A stretch of 64,000 bases of DNA, taken from positions 156,939-220,938 of the forward strand of contig NZ_AUIU01000014.1 in assembly GCF_000423865.1 (NCBI RefSeq), read 5' to 3'. A program made the translations under genes and the position numbers. Origin of the DNA: Thermodesulfovibrio thiophilus DSM 17215. Its GTDB lineage: Bacteria; Nitrospirota; Thermodesulfovibrionia; Thermodesulfovibrionales; Thermodesulfovibrionaceae. Under the pieces are notes generated by a model. It was not told where the DNA came from. It did not search any database and worked only from the letters and a program-made list of their open reading frames with translations. This document shows positions 51,634-61,815 of the stretch, piece after piece; position 1 is the stretch's first letter, and each line of letters begins with the position of its first letter.

Positions 51634-53016
51634 CTATTTACCGATGCAAAACTCACTGAAGATAAGATCTAAAATTTCTTCAGTGGTAACAACTCCAACA
51701 ATTTGACCTAAAAAGCTGAGCCCCTCTCTGAGAAACATTGCAGTAATCTCAAGGGGCTCTTTTCTTTTAAAACTCTCAAGAGCATTATTCAATGCATTCA
51801 ATGTATCTTCAAGAGCCACTTTATGTCTCAATTTAGTTATCAATAAACCTTCCTGTGTATATCTTCCTGTCATTGTTGTTTTAAAAATGAGTTTTTTAAG
51901 TTCATTAATTCCTTCTGACATTAAAGCTGAAATTTCAAGTGCTGGTTTATCTTTAAGAGAATCCGGAAGCTTGAACTCTTTGCTTTTTATATCCTTTTTA
52001 TTTATCACAACTATGACTCTTTTATTTATGATCTTGCTTATAATCTCCTCATCCAGACAGTCTATTGGTCTGCTTGAATCAAGAATTAAAAGTATAAGTT
52101 CAGCCTGCTCAACTGCCTTCATGGTTCTTTTTATTCCTTCTGCTTCAACAATGTCATGAGCCTGTCTTATACCGGCTGTATCAACTATTTTAAGAGGCAT
52201 TCCATTGATATTTACATATTCTTCAATTATATCTCTTGTTGTGCCTGGAATCTCTGTAACAATTGCTCTTTCTTGCATCAAAAGAGCATTCAAAAGAGAT
52301 GACTTGCCCACATTGGGCTTTCCAACTATGGCAGTTGTAAGTCCTTCTCTATAAATTTTCCCTTTTTCATATCCTTCAACAAGGCTTTTAATTTCATCAA
52401 TTATATGGTTAATTGACTCTTTAATCGCTTCTTCGGTAAGACCATCAATATCTTCCTCTGGAAAATCAATATAAGCTTCTATATGCGCACAAATTCTCAT
52501 CAAGGATTGTCTTAATTGGTTAATTTTATCTGAAAGCCTGCCACTTAGATGTTCAAGAGCTATTTTTTGTGCCTGATCAGTTTTTGCCCTGATAATATCA
52601 ATTACTGATTCAGCCTGACTCAAATCAATTCGTCCATTTAAAAATGCTCTCTTTGTAAACTCTCCTGGTTCTGCTAGACGAACATCATGTTCAAGAACAA
52701 TATCAAGAATTCTTTTCAATGTAATGTAACCGCCATGACAGTTTATCTCAACAACATCTTCTCTTGTATAGGTATTTGGAGCCCGCATAACAGTAACCAG
52801 AACTTCGTCAACTTTTTCCTCTGTAAAAGGGTCAACTATAAAACCATAGTGAATTGTATGCGTTTTTACATTATTAAGATTTATTCCTCTAGGAGATCTG
52901 AAGATTTTACTTACAACTGATATGGCTTCATTTCCACTTATTCGAATTATTCCAATACCGCCCTCTCCTAAAGGAGTGCTTATGGCAGCTATTGTGTCAG
53001 ATTCTGAAGCAATCAC
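51634..53016 (-). CDS. mnmE: tRNA modification GTPase MnmE
   Basis: 460 residues. N-terminal folate-binding domain (TIAAISTPLGEGGIGIIRISG), long helical region, inserted G domain with G1 GKPNVGKSSLLNAL, G2 EIPGTTRDIIEE, G3 DTAG and NKKD, and the C-terminal catalytic CIGK. With MnmG it installs the cmnm5 group on U34 of tRNAs. It closes the rpmH-yidD-yidC-mnmE string and overlaps yidC by 4 bases. Its stop abuts the stop of the parvulin gene on the other strand. Confidence 0.97.
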   Translation of the reverse strand: MIASESDTIAAISTPLGEGGIGIIRISGNEAISVVSKIFRSPRGINLNNVKTHTIHYGFIVDPFTEEKVDEVLVTVMRAPNTYTREDVVEINCHGGYITLKRILDIVLEHDVRLAEPGEFTKRAFLNGRIDLSQAESVIDIIRAKTDQAQKIALEHLSGRLSDKINQLRQSLMRICAHIEAYIDFPEEDIDGLTEEAIKESINHIIDEIKSLVEGYEKGKIYREGLTTAIVGKPNVGKSSLLNALLMQERAIVTEIPGTTRDIIEEYVNINGMPLKIVDTAGIRQAHDIVEAEGIKRTMKAVEQAELILLILDSSRPIDCLDEEIISKIINKRVIVVINKKDIKSKEFKLPDSLKDKPALEISALMSEGINELKKLIFKTTMTGRYTQEGLLITKLRHKVALEDTLNALNNALESFKRKEPLEITAMFLREGLSFLGQIVGVVTTEEILDLIFSEFCIGK

Positions 53017-54560
53017 GCAGTTTTTTTGATCTTCTTATTTATATAAAACTGCTGGGCAATTCCAAATATATTATTGATAAGCCAGTAAAGAATAAGTCCT
53101 GATGGAAAGCTTATAAACATAAAAGTAAATACCACAGGCATAATCAGCATTATTTTTTGCTGTGTTGCATCAGCTGTAGAAGGTGTCATCTTTTGCTGGA
53201 TTAGCATAGTTAAACCCATCAGTATTGGAAGCACATAATAAGGATCTTTTGAAGAAAGATCATTGATCCAGAGCATAAATGGCGCCTGTCTTAATTCTAT
53301 AGCTATTATAAGAACCTTGTATAAAGCAAAAAACACAGGAAGCTGAAGAATTAATGGAAGACAGCCAGTCATAGGATTTATTTTGTATTTTCTATAAAGC
53401 TCCATCATCTCTTTCTGCAATTTCTGAGGATCATTTTTATATTGCTGTTTTAGTTGCATCAATTTAGGCTGAAGTTCACTGAGATGCTTCATTGATTTCT
53501 GTCCACGATTAACTATTGGAATAAAAGGAATCCTTATAAGAATTGTGAGTATTATGATAGCAACTCCATAATTACCGGTAAGTCCATAAAGAAATTTTAG
53601 AAACCAGAATAGAGGTCTTGAAATTATTGAAAAAAATCCAAAATCTATAATATGTTCAAGTCCTACATTAAATTTTTTCAGATAATCATACTCTTTAGGA
53701 CCAACAAATACTCTGTAAGTGTTCGTACCATCATGCAATTCAACTCCTGTAACAGCATCTCCATTATATGGCATCACAATAAATTGACTTAAATTACTTA
53801 CTGGCACAATTGCAGAAAAAAAGTATTTATCTTCCTGAGCAATCCATTTTACACCTTCTTTATAAGTAACTGCATCTTTTACCTTTGCTGGATTGAGTTC
53901 AATTCTATCAGTCTCTTTTAAAATTACAGGACCCCAGTGTGGTGAATCTTCTTTTTGATAAATACCAAAATCCTTCCCCAATGTTACATAATAACTGTCC
54001 ATGCCATTTACTTCTTCCTTTACATCGATTACATAATCAGCTTTATTAAAGGTAAATGTTCTTTTTAAAAAGATATTATTATCACTGTAACTAAAAACAA
54101 CCATCGCCTGATTTGAATCTTTCAAGGAAGCCCTTGAATCATCTATACTAAATATGATTTTTGAATAATTAACAGTTCCGTCTTTTAAAATTGAAAGAGC
54201 CTTGATTTCAGAAGAAGTTAGCTTTATTGGCATTCCATTCTTATCTTTATACTTTTTTAACTCAACTGATTTTATTGTTGCGCCTTCATTAGAAAGTATG
54301 ATTTTAAAAACATCATTTTCAACTAAAATTTCTTTGTATTGTGCATCTTTAACAATCTGTTTTGGAGCTTGTCTTTGGACCGGTTGAACCTGTTGTGGTT
54401 GAGGCAAAACCACTTTCTCTTCTTTTTTTATTATATCCTGAGGAGCTTCAGCAGGTATATTTTTGGGTTTATAGTATTTTGTGTATAGATATTGACTCCC
54501 AAATAAAATAGCCATGCTTAAAATAACTGCTAAAAATGCTCTTAATCCTGCGTTTTCCAT
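53013..54560 (-). CDS. yidC: Membrane protein insertase YidC
   Basis: 515 residues. N-terminal membrane helix (AFLAVILSMAILFGSQYLYTKYY), a proline/glutamine-rich linker, the large periplasmic P1 domain (residues 70-310), and the conserved five-helix insertase core including GNYGVAIIILTILIRIPFIP with the functional Arg, NPMTGCLPLILQLPVFFALYKVL, and ILYWLINNIFGIAQQ. It inserts membrane proteins alone or with Sec. It is 4 bases after yidD and overlaps mnmE. Confidence 0.97.
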   Translation of the reverse strand: MENAGLRAFLAVILSMAILFGSQYLYTKYYKPKNIPAEAPQDIIKKEEKVVLPQPQQVQPVQRQAPKQIVKDAQYKEILVENDVFKIILSNEGATIKSVELKKYKDKNGMPIKLTSSEIKALSILKDGTVNYSKIIFSIDDSRASLKDSNQAMVVFSYSDNNIFLKRTFTFNKADYVIDVKEEVNGMDSYYVTLGKDFGIYQKEDSPHWGPVILKETDRIELNPAKVKDAVTYKEGVKWIAQEDKYFFSAIVPVSNLSQFIVMPYNGDAVTGVELHDGTNTYRVFVGPKEYDYLKKFNVGLEHIIDFGFFSIISRPLFWFLKFLYGLTGNYGVAIIILTILIRIPFIPIVNRGQKSMKHLSELQPKLMQLKQQYKNDPQKLQKEMMELYRKYKINPMTGCLPLILQLPVFFALYKVLIIAIELRQAPFMLWINDLSSKDPYYVLPILMGLTMLIQQKMTPSTADATQQKIMLIMPVVFTFMFISFPSGLILYWLINNIFGIAQQFYINKKIKKTA

Positions 54561-54564
54561 AGTT

Positions 54565-54789
54565 TTACCTTAATGGATCATATCCTCCTGGATGAAATGG
54601 ATGACATTTCAGTATCCTTTTTACTGCCCAAAAAATACCTCTTACTCCATATTTTTTAATGGCCAGTTCAGCATACTCTGAACATGTTGGAGTAAACCTA
54701 CATGAAGGAGGCATTAGTGGTGAAATATACCTTCTGTAAATTTTTATTGGAATTAATAAAAATTGACAAGCTATGGAGTTAATCTCCAT
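54565..54789 (-). CDS. yidD: Membrane protein insertion efficiency factor YidD
   Basis: 74 residues. [26 protein letters not shown] with its conserved Cys pair and [30 protein letters not shown] are diagnostic of YidD (third Cys in LKCHPF). It is an amphipathic inner membrane associated helper of YidC. Its start overlaps the rpmH stop by 19 bases, leaving no room for rnpA, which usually sits between rpmH and yidD. Confidence 0.95.
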   Translation of the reverse strand: MEINSIACQFLLIPIKIYRRYISPLMPPSCRFTPTCSEYAELAIKKYGVRGIFWAVKRILKCHPFHPGGYDPLR

Positions 54790-54911
54790 CTACCTTTTGC
54801 TCTTCTTCTTTTTATAACTCTTCTTCCTCCGGGTGTGCTCATTCTTTTAAGAAATCCGTGAGTTCTTTTCTTTTTGAGCTTGTGAGGATGGTAAGTTGTA
54901 TATGTTCCCAA
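54771..54911 (-). CDS. rpmH: 50S ribosomal protein L34 (TTG start)
   Basis: 46 residues. The frame gives [19 protein letters not shown] followed by [20 protein letters not shown] and RWRLTP, an unmistakable L34. The start is a TTG at 54911 preceded by AGGAGGT at good spacing; no ATG is available upstream. It follows rpmI after 13 bases and overlaps yidD. L34 is normally next to the origin with dnaA and rnpA; here it is joined to the thrS-infC-rpmI transcript. Confidence 0.95.
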   Translation of the reverse strand: MGTYTTYHPHKLKKKRTHGFLKRMSTPGGRRVIKRRRAKGRWRLTP

Positions 54912-54924
54912 TTTTTACCTCCTG

Positions 54925-55125
54925 TTAAAATTTATATGGAATAAGTAATTTTATAGATTTATACATCGTCTCATCGACCTCAGCTGCATGCCTCAGATGT
55001 CTCATTCTCTTTGAAGGCTTGCCCGTAAGTAAATGACTTTTGTTTGCTCTTCTCCGCATGATTTTTCCACTACCAGTAACCTTAAACCTTTTTGCCGCTC
55101 CTCTGTGTGTTTTAAGTTTTGGCAT
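54925..55125 (-). CDS. rpmI: 50S ribosomal protein L35
   Basis: 66 residues, full length: [20 protein letters not shown], then [20 protein letters not shown] and [12 protein letters not shown] pattern. It is downstream of infC as usual, but the next gene is rpmH rather than rplT (L20). SD GAGGAGGG lies 7 bases before the ATG. It is part of the large ribosomal subunit. Confidence 0.96.
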   Translation of the reverse strand: MPKLKTHRGAAKRFKVTGSGKIMRRRANKSHLLTGKPSKRMRHLRHAAEVDETMYKSIKLLIPYKF

Positions 55126-55182
55126 AAAGAACCCTCCTCAGCAAGTTTAGATAAGTATTTTAATAAATTTTTTGATAAAATA

Positions 55183-55689
55183 TCAATCTTTACCAGGAGC
55201 TATAATCATGCTCATGGTGTTTCCTTCAAGACGAGGCTCCTGTTCAATTTTATGAGCAAAACCAATAAGAAGAGCTTTTATTTTATCAAAAATTTTCATA
55301 CCTGTTTCTGAATGAACAATTTCTCTTCCTCTGAAAAAAAGTGTTACTCTTGCTTTATTTCCATCTTCAAGAAATCTTTTAATATGTTTAACTTTGAGTT
55401 GCAGGTCATGGTCTGAAATCTGTGGTCTTATTTTTATCTCTTTTACAGTGGATGTTTTCTTTGATGACGTTTTCTTTTCAAGTTGATACTTATATTTTCC
55501 ATAATCCATGATTCTGCAAACCGGTGGGTTTGTATTAGGTGCTACTTCTACAAGGTCATACCCTCTTTCTCTTGCCATCTGAATAGCCTCTCTAACGTTT
55601 ACAACTCCCAATTGTTTTCCATTTTCATCAACCAGTCTTACTTCTTTTACCCTGATTTCCTCATTTACTCTAATATCCTTTGTTGCTAT
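55183..55689 (-). CDS. infC: Translation initiation factor IF-3 (probable AUA start)
   Basis: 168 residues. The ATG-initiated frame (55611) lacks the N-terminal domain start; extending upstream gives ATKDIRVNEEIRVKEVRLVD then ENGKQLGVV, the conserved IF3 beginning. In this frame the only suitable codon behind the strong GGAGGTG is AUA at 55687-55689 (5 bases spacing). Rare starts (AUU, AUC, AUA) are known for infC and let IF3 repress itself. C-terminal domain: EIKIRPQISDHDLQLKVKHI, ARVTLFFRGREIVH. It follows thrS by 17 bases. Confidence 0.9.
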   Translation of the reverse strand: MATKDIRVNEEIRVKEVRLVDENGKQLGVVNVREAIQMARERGYDLVEVAPNTNPPVCRIMDYGKYKYQLEKKTSSKKTSTVKEIKIRPQISDHDLQLKVKHIKRFLEDGNKARVTLFFRGREIVHSETGMKIFDKIKALLIGFAHKIEQEPRLEGNTMSMIIAPGKD

Positions 55690-55706
55690 GTTATCACCTC
55701 CAGTGA

Positions 55707-57596
55707 TTATTTTTTATCTTTTATGTCTGTATAGAGAAACTCAATGAACTTTTCAAACTCTAAAAGTTCAAAATTCTCTCCATCTCTTTTACGAACAGTT
55801 ATCTTCCTGGATTCAACCTCCTTATCACCAACTATCACCATATACGGTATTTTATTTAAAGTTGCCTGCCTTATTTTATAGCCAATTTTTTCGTTATCAA
55901 CATTCAATTTAACCCTGAAATCTTCTTTAATAAGTCGATTATAAATTTTAGTTGCATATTCAACATGTTTCTCAGAAATGGACATAACTTCAATCTGAAC
56001 AGGAGCAAGCCATAGAGGAAAAGCTCCAGCGTAATGCTCAATGAGCACACCCATAAATCTTTCAAGCGAACCCATCAATGCTCTATGTATCATAATTGGT
56101 CTGTGTTCTTTTCCATCTTTCCCTCTGTATGTAATATCAAATCGCTCCGGAATATTAAAATCAACCTGAATTGTGCTGCACTGCCAGGACCTGTTAAGAA
56201 CATCCCTTATTTTTATATCAATTTTGGGTCCGTAAAAAACACCTTCCCCGGGGTCAATATGATAAGTCAGTCCTCTATTTTTGAGAGCCTGTTCTAAAGC
56301 AAGAGTAGCCCTATCCCAGTTTTCAAGATTTCCCACATATTTTTCAGGTCTTGTAGAGATATAAATTTCGTAAGAACTGAAACCAAATGTAGAGAGCATA
56401 AACACTGTAAAATCAAGAACTTTCTGAATTTCATCCTCAAGATGTTCCTCACTACAAAAGATATGTGCATCATCCTGAGTAAATCCTCTTACTCTTAAAA
56501 GCCCATGAAGAACTCCTGACCTTTCATATCTATAGACAGTTCCAAGCTCTGCAAATCTTAATGGAAGCTCTCTATAACTGCGAAGTTCTGACTTATAAAC
56601 CTGAATATGAAATGGACAGTTCATTGGTTTTAACTGATAAAAAATCTCGTCAATCTCCATAGGAGAAAACATATTTTCTTTGTAAAAATCAAGATGACCG
56701 CTTTTTCTCCATAAATCAAGTTTTGCAATATGAGGAGTATAAAGAAGTTGATACCCTGCTTTTAAATGTTCATCCCTCCAGAAATCTTCTATAACTTTTC
56801 TAACTATCGCTCCATTTGGAAGCCATATTATAAGCCCTGGTCCTATATCATCACTTATCTCAAAAAGTTTCAACTGTTTACCTAGCTTTCTATGATCTCT
56901 CTTTTTAACTTCTTCGAGAAACTTCAAATACTCATCAAGCTCTTGTTTCGTTGGAAATGCTGTCCCATATATTCTCTGAAGCATCTTATTACGCTCATCA
57001 CCTCTCCAGTAAGCACCTGCAACGCTCAAAAGCTTGAATGCTCTGACAATACCTGTATGTGGGATGTGAGGACCTCTGCATAAATCAATAAAATCACCTT
57101 CTTCGTATATTGAAACTTTATCATCATTAATCTCATTTATGATTTCAATTTTATAAGACTCCCCAAGACTCTTAAAAAGATCTATCGCCTCTTCTTTGGA
57201 CAACTCCTTTCTTATAAAAGGTTGCCTTGATTTTATAATTTCATGCATTTTCTTTTCGATTTTCTGAAGGTCTTCTTCTGTAAATGGTATATCTCTATCA
57301 AAATCATAATAAAATCCATCCTCAATAGCAGGCCCTATTGTTACCTGCACTTCGGGAAATAACATTTTTACTGCATGCGCCATAATATGAGCTACAGAAT
57401 GCCTTAAAATCTCAAGACCCTCAGGATCTTTTGGTAAGATAATTTCAACTTCTTCATCACCATTAAGGGAGTATATAGATGACAGATCCTTTAGTTGTCC
57501 GTTTACTTTGACAGCTATTGCCTGATTTTCTGTCAAAAAATTTTTTAACTCATCAGGTTTTAGCTCAAATATTCTACCTTCTTTTTTTATCTTAAT
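55707..57596 (-). CDS. thrS: Threonyl-tRNA synthetase (probable AUU start)
   Basis: 629 residues from an ATT at 57594-57596 with AGGAGG 6 bases upstream. The first ordinary start in frame (TTG at 57536) lacks a ribosome site and would cut the TGS domain, whose start [19 protein letters not shown] is read only from the ATT. Editing domain: [18 protein letters not shown] with the HxxxH motif, and [19 protein letters not shown]. Catalytic zinc ligands are in [23 protein letters not shown] and MIHRALMGS. Charges tRNA-Thr. It is the first gene of the thrS-infC-rpmI-rpmH string. Confidence 0.9.
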   Translation of the reverse strand: MKIKKEGRIFELKPDELKNFLTENQAIAVKVNGQLKDLSSIYSLNGDEEVEIILPKDPEGLEILRHSVAHIMAHAVKMLFPEVQVTIGPAIEDGFYYDFDRDIPFTEEDLQKIEKKMHEIIKSRQPFIRKELSKEEAIDLFKSLGESYKIEIINEINDDKVSIYEEGDFIDLCRGPHIPHTGIVRAFKLLSVAGAYWRGDERNKMLQRIYGTAFPTKQELDEYLKFLEEVKKRDHRKLGKQLKLFEISDDIGPGLIIWLPNGAIVRKVIEDFWRDEHLKAGYQLLYTPHIAKLDLWRKSGHLDFYKENMFSPMEIDEIFYQLKPMNCPFHIQVYKSELRSYRELPLRFAELGTVYRYERSGVLHGLLRVRGFTQDDAHIFCSEEHLEDEIQKVLDFTVFMLSTFGFSSYEIYISTRPEKYVGNLENWDRATLALEQALKNRGLTYHIDPGEGVFYGPKIDIKIRDVLNRSWQCSTIQVDFNIPERFDITYRGKDGKEHRPIMIHRALMGSLERFMGVLIEHYAGAFPLWLAPVQIEVMSISEKHVEYATKIYNRLIKEDFRVKLNVDNEKIGYKIRQATLNKIPYMVIVGDKEVESRKITVRKRDGENFELLEFEKFIEFLYTDIKDKK

Positions 57597-57721
57597 TAGC
57601 TTCCTCCTTCAAAATTTTTCAACATTTATATTAATCCAAAAACCTTACCACAATCAACTAAAATTTGTCTTGCTACAACCTTTCTATATAGTTCAGTTAT
57701 CAAAATTTTTTCTATCATCAA

Positions 57722-58426
57722 TCAGGATAACAGCATTCCATCAATCATTTTAAATTTTCTTGTACATTTCTGGGCAAGCGATTCATTATGAGTAACTATT
57801 ATAAAAGTTGTGCCAGCCTCTGAATTAATATTCTGAAATACCTCAAAAAGTTCATTGGCTGATTTAGAATCAAGATTTCCAGTTGGTTCATCAGCAAGTA
57901 CTAATGAAGGGTTTTTAAATAAAGCTCTTGCTACTGCCACTCTTTGCTGCTCTCCTCCAGAAAGCTCACCTGGCCGATGATAAACTCTATGGTCTACCCC
58001 CAATTTTTTTAATATTTCAACTGCCCTATCCTTTAATTCAAGCTGATTTTTTTTATTCCTTATATTATCAGTTGCAATCAACTCTGGCATCATTACATTT
58101 TCTACCACATTAAACTCTGGTAAAAGATAATGAAACTGAAAAACAAAACCAATATGTCTATTACGAAACTCTGCAATAGCATCCCTTGAAAGATTTAAAG
58201 GCTTTATTTCCTTATCAAAAAAGTATGAAATCTCTCCTTCAGTTGGAAGGTCAAGAGTCCCAATAATATGAAGAAAAGTACTCTTCCCAGCTCCACTTGC
58301 TCCTGTAATAGCAACAATCTCTCTATTATAAGCCATGAAGTCAATTCCATTTAATACCTGAATTGGACCTGCTTTTGAGAAATAGCTTTTTTTAAGGTTT
58401 CTTGTTATCAGGATCTCTTTTTTCAT
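57722..58426 (-). CDS. lolD: LolD-family lipoprotein-releasing ABC transporter ATPase
   Basis: 234 residues from the ATG at 58426 (MKKEILITRNLKKSYFSKAG); an ATG 24 bases earlier is possible, with neither having a strong SD. Walker A is GASGAGKSTFLHIIG, Q-loop FVFQFHYLLPEFNVVENVMMP (LolD-like), signature LSGGEQQRVAVARAL, Walker B LVLADEPTGNLDS. It drives release of lipoproteins from the inner membrane with the LolC/E permease encoded two genes upstream. It overlaps the small membrane protein gene by 35 bases. Confidence 0.92.
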   Translation of the reverse strand: MKKEILITRNLKKSYFSKAGPIQVLNGIDFMAYNREIVAITGASGAGKSTFLHIIGTLDLPTEGEISYFFDKEIKPLNLSRDAIAEFRNRHIGFVFQFHYLLPEFNVVENVMMPELIATDNIRNKKNQLELKDRAVEILKKLGVDHRVYHRPGELSGGEQQRVAVARALFKNPSLVLADEPTGNLDSKSANELFEVFQNINSEAGTTFIIVTHNESLAQKCTRKFKMIDGMLLS

Positions 58427-58646
58427 TACGAAATGGTTTTCCATAATCATCTATTTTTTTTAAAACAGATTTATGAATGTTATCTGCTTTGTCTGCTGCG
58501 TAGTGAAATGTTTTCTTAACAAATCCTGTTGTTTTATCTCCTATTGATCTTATTTTCCCGCCTCCGGATAACAGAGCTATGATAAAAAATACAATAAAAA
58601 CAATGATACAGAGACATCCAATATTTCTTATAAATCGAAACATCAC
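58392..58646 (-). CDS. Small single-helix membrane protein between lolC/E and lolD
   Basis: 84 residues, unrecognised. One hydrophobic helix (CLCIIVFIVFFIIALLSGGG, residues 11-30) is followed by a charged, lysine-rich periplasmic or cytoplasmic tail (TTGFVKKTFHYAADKADNIH). It overlaps the permease stop by 4 bases and lolD by 35 bases, so it is probably translated with them. It may be a lineage-specific accessory of the Lol system; no known motif. Confidence 0.6.
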   Translation of the reverse strand: MMFRFIRNIGCLCIIVFIVFFIIALLSGGGKIRSIGDKTTGFVKKTFHYAADKADNIHKSVLKKIDDYGKPFRNEKRDPDNKKP

Positions 58647-59848
58647 TCATACCTCAAAATCTCAACAGGATTTAGTTTTGAAGCTCTATGAGCTGGATAA
58701 ATTGTTGAAATCAGACTGATTAAAAGAGCACTGGCAGATATCAATGCAACATCCAGAATTTTCACTTTAACTGGCAGTTTGCTCAGGTAATAAACATCAG
58801 CAGGAAGTTTAACAATATCATATGATTTTATAATCTCGCACAAAGCCAGTCCTCCTGCAAGACCAAACAAAGTTCCAATTAACCCAATGATAAGACCCTG
58901 AGACATAAAAATCAATTTTATCAAATTATCTGTTGCTCCCATTGATTTTAATATTGCAATATCTCTCTGTTTTTCAGTAACGTTCACCATCAGCATACTT
59001 ATTATATTAAACGACGCAACCAGTACAATAAGTATTAAAATAACAAACATGGCGAATTTTTCAAGCTTTAATGCAGAGAAAAGATTCCTGTTCATCTGCA
59101 TCCAGTCTTTCACGTAAAAGGAATCTCCCAGCTGTTTTGTAAGAGTTTGGCTAATTTTATCTGCTCTATAAACATCTTTAAGCTTAAGTTGAATTCCAGT
59201 AACTTTATCTCCATAATCAAAAAATGTCTGCGCTGTTTTCAAATCTGTTATTGCAAGATTTGTATCATACTCAAACATTCCTATTTCAAAAATTCCAGTA
59301 ACAATAAATTTCTTCACCTTTGGAATAACACCTAATGGACCAATTGTTCCCATTGGCGATATAACTGTTACTGTATCTCCTGGTAGAACTCCAAGTAGAT
59401 TGGCAAGCTCTTTTCCAATGATTATCCATGGTAGGTCTGTATAATTCTGATGTTTGTATTTGATATGCTGGAATATCTCTGTTGTTTGTCTGTCATACTC
59501 AGGGATAATGCCTCTGATATACAGTCCGTGAGCTCTTTTACCTGAAGAAACCAGAACCTGTCCCATTACAAAGGGAGAGTACGCTTTAATCTCATCTTTG
59601 TTTGATAATAATTCCATCAAACTTCTGTAATCACTTATTCCTCCAGAATAGCTCAGAACAACAGCATGTGCCTGTGTACCAAGTATTTTTTTCTGTAAAT
59701 CCTCATGAAAACCACTTACAACAGATATAACAACTATTAAAGCCATAACACCAAGCGCAACACCACTTATAGAAATTACAGTGCCAAAAGAAAGTCCTTT
59801 TTTTCGACTTTTTAGATATCGTAAGGCAATAAAAAAAGGAAGTCTCAT
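58643..59848 (-). CDS. LolC/LolE-family lipoprotein-releasing permease
   Basis: 401 residues. FtsX-type topology: helix 1 at about 20-45 ([30 protein letters not shown] in pieces), a periplasmic domain (residues 50-260), then three helices near 270-295, 320-345 and 365-385. The N-terminal segment [15 protein letters not shown] and C-terminal [18 protein letters not shown] are typical of LolC/E. Only one permease gene is present, so it likely forms a homodimer (LolF type), as in species lacking separate LolC and LolE. Overlaps lysS by 4 bases. Confidence 0.9.
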   Translation of the reverse strand: MRLPFFIALRYLKSRKKGLSFGTVISISGVALGVMALIVVISVVSGFHEDLQKKILGTQAHAVVLSYSGGISDYRSLMELLSNKDEIKAYSPFVMGQVLVSSGKRAHGLYIRGIIPEYDRQTTEIFQHIKYKHQNYTDLPWIIIGKELANLLGVLPGDTVTVISPMGTIGPLGVIPKVKKFIVTGIFEIGMFEYDTNLAITDLKTAQTFFDYGDKVTGIQLKLKDVYRADKISQTLTKQLGDSFYVKDWMQMNRNLFSALKLEKFAMFVILILIVLVASFNIISMLMVNVTEKQRDIAILKSMGATDNLIKLIFMSQGLIIGLIGTLFGLAGGLALCEIIKSYDIVKLPADVYYLSKLPVKVKILDVALISASALLISLISTIYPAHRASKLNPVEILRYE

Positions 59849-61329
59849 TTTGTTTCTGGTCTTAAAAGAGGAAAAAGTATAACATCTCTTATTGAATGAG
59901 TGTTTGTTAATATCATCACAAGTCTGTCTATTCCAATACCTTCACCAGCTGCAGGAGGCATCCCGACTTCAAGAGCTCTTACAAAATCTTCATCCATTTC
60001 TGGAGCTTCTTCATCACCCTGAAGTCTCTCCTCAAGTTGACGGAGAAATCTCTCTTTCTGATCAATAGGGTCATTCAGTTCTGAAAAAGCATTAGCTATC
60101 TCTCTTCCAGCAATAAAAAGTTCAAATCTTTCAACAAGTTCAGGATCGTCTTTCTTTCTTTTTGCAAGAGGAGAAAGCTCGACAGGATAATCAATAATAA
60201 ATGTGGGCTGTATAAGCTCTGGTTCAACTATTTCTTTGAATATCTCATCAAGAATTTTAGTAAGACTGCTATCTTTAGGAATCTCTATTCCCTTTTGTTT
60301 AGCCCATTGTGAAGCCAGATTGTGATTCTTCATAATTTCTTCAGGCACTCCCTTTTCTTTCAAAGCATCATACATAGATACTCTTTTGTATGGAGGGGTT
60401 AAATCAATCATATAATCTCCATACTCTATCTGAAGGCTTCCGCAGACTTTTGAAGCAACATAACCGAAAAGCTTTTCTGTAAAATCCATAAGCCAGTGAT
60501 AATTTTTGTAGGCAACATAAAACTCTATCATTGTAAATTCTGGATTATGCTTTGTTGATATTCCTTCATTACGAAAATTCTTCCCAATTTCAAATACCTT
60601 TTCAAAGCCACCAATAAGAAGTCTTTTTAAATAAAGCTCTGGAGCAATTCTCAGGTAAAGTTCCATATCAAGAGCTTCATGATATGTTTTAAATGGCTTT
60701 GCTCGTGCTCCTCCTGCAATTGTATGCATCATGGGAGTTTCAACTTCAAGAAAACCCTCATTTTCAAGAAATTCTCTCATATATTTTATTATTTGCTGTC
60801 TTTTAATAAAAATTTCTTTTACAGATGGATTTACAATGAGATCAACATATCTCTGTCTGTATCTTGCCTCAATGTCCTTAAGACCATGCCATTTTTCAGG
60901 AAGAGGCCTTAATGATTTACTTAAAAATACAACATCATTAACTTCAACTGTTAATTCATTTGTCCTGGTTCTGAAAAGTCTTCCCTTAACTCCTATGATA
61001 TCTCCTATGTCAAGATTTTTTATCAGCGTGAATTTTTCTCCCAAAATATCCTTTCTGAGATAAATCTGAATTCGTCCTCTGGAATCCTGAATATGAGCAA
61101 AGGATGCTTTGCCAAAGTCCCTTAAAAGAATAACCCGTCCCGCAATAGAAACGTTTATATTTGTATTTTCAAGATGCTCTTTGTCTAATTCACCATATTT
61201 TTGAATAATCTCCTCTGTACTATCAGAAGGCTGAAAATCTCCATTGTATGGTTCTATACCAACACTTCTTAAATTTTCAAGTTTTTTAGTTCTCTGTTGA
61301 ATTAGTTCTGTTAAAGGTGTTTCCTGCAT
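59845..61329 (-). CDS. lysS: Lysyl-tRNA synthetase (class II)
   Basis: 494 residues. N-terminal OB fold for the anticodon ([22 protein letters not shown]), motif 1 region [21 protein letters not shown], motif 2 [21 protein letters not shown], and motif 3 [15 protein letters not shown]. It charges tRNA-Lys. It leads the minus-strand Lol cluster, starting about 60 bases after the tRNA-Pro gene. Confidence 0.97.
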   Translation of the reverse strand: MQETPLTELIQQRTKKLENLRSVGIEPYNGDFQPSDSTEEIIQKYGELDKEHLENTNINVSIAGRVILLRDFGKASFAHIQDSRGRIQIYLRKDILGEKFTLIKNLDIGDIIGVKGRLFRTRTNELTVEVNDVVFLSKSLRPLPEKWHGLKDIEARYRQRYVDLIVNPSVKEIFIKRQQIIKYMREFLENEGFLEVETPMMHTIAGGARAKPFKTYHEALDMELYLRIAPELYLKRLLIGGFEKVFEIGKNFRNEGISTKHNPEFTMIEFYVAYKNYHWLMDFTEKLFGYVASKVCGSLQIEYGDYMIDLTPPYKRVSMYDALKEKGVPEEIMKNHNLASQWAKQKGIEIPKDSSLTKILDEIFKEIVEPELIQPTFIIDYPVELSPLAKRKKDDPELVERFELFIAGREIANAFSELNDPIDQKERFLRQLEERLQGDEEAPEMDEDFVRALEVGMPPAAGEGIGIDRLVMILTNTHSIRDVILFPLLRPETK

Positions 61330-61389
61330 TGTTTTAAATTATACCCCCTCGTAAATTATTAGTCAATTAATTAAAAAATAATTAAAAAA

Positions 61390-61464
61390 TCGGGGCGAGC
61401 CGATTTGAACGGCCGACCACTCGCACCCCAAGCGAGTGCGCTAACCAGGCTGCGCTACGCCCCG
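61390..61464 (-). tRNA. tRNA-Pro (anticodon GGG)
   Basis: 75 bases on the minus strand. Acceptor stem CGGGGCG/CGCCCCG, discriminator A, D-arm AGCGCAGCCUGGUUAGCGC, anticodon stem CUCGC/GCGAG around UUGGGGU (anticodon GGG at 61427-61429), and TPsiC arm GGCCGUUCAAAUCGGC with GUUCAAAUC. The CCA end is not encoded. It sits between merR and lysS. Confidence 0.95.
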
Positions 61465-61466
61465 AT

Positions 61467-61814
61467 TCAAGAAAGCATATCAAGTATTTCTTTTAATTTA
61501 TATTTAACCTTTTCTATTATATCTTCTTTTGTTAATTTATCAGAGTGATTTAGTCTATACATTTTTTCCAATTTCTGCCTTACACCCTGTATCGTATATC
61601 TATCATCATAAAGCATTTTTTTAATCAAAAACAGTATTTCTATATCCTTTTTAGTATACAACCTCTGCCCTGATCTGGTCTTTACAGGCTTTAAAAATGG
61701 GAACTCAGTTTCCCAGTATCTTAAAACATAAGGTTCTAATCCAGTAATTCTGCTTGTTTCTCCAATTTTATAAAAAAACTTATGAGGAAACTCTTTCTGT
61801 AAAGGCTCTCCCAT
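61467..61814 (-). CDS. MerR-family transcriptional regulator
   Basis: 115 residues. The winged HTH is KIGETSRITGLEPYVLRYWETEFPFLKPVKT followed by GQRLYTKKDIEILFLIKKML, typical of MerR/HspR/MlrA DNA-binding domains. The short C-terminal helix (IIEKVKYKLKEILDML) has no effector cysteines. In many genomes this kind of gene follows ihfA (pheS-pheT-ihfA-merR order), as seen here. Target genes are unknown; its close spacing with the tRNA is notable but not informative. Confidence 0.85.
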   Translation of the reverse strand: MGEPLQKEFPHKFFYKIGETSRITGLEPYVLRYWETEFPFLKPVKTRSGQRLYTKKDIEILFLIKKMLYDDRYTIQGVRQKLEKMYRLNHSDKLTKEDIIEKVKYKLKEILDMLS

Positions 61815-61815
61815 T

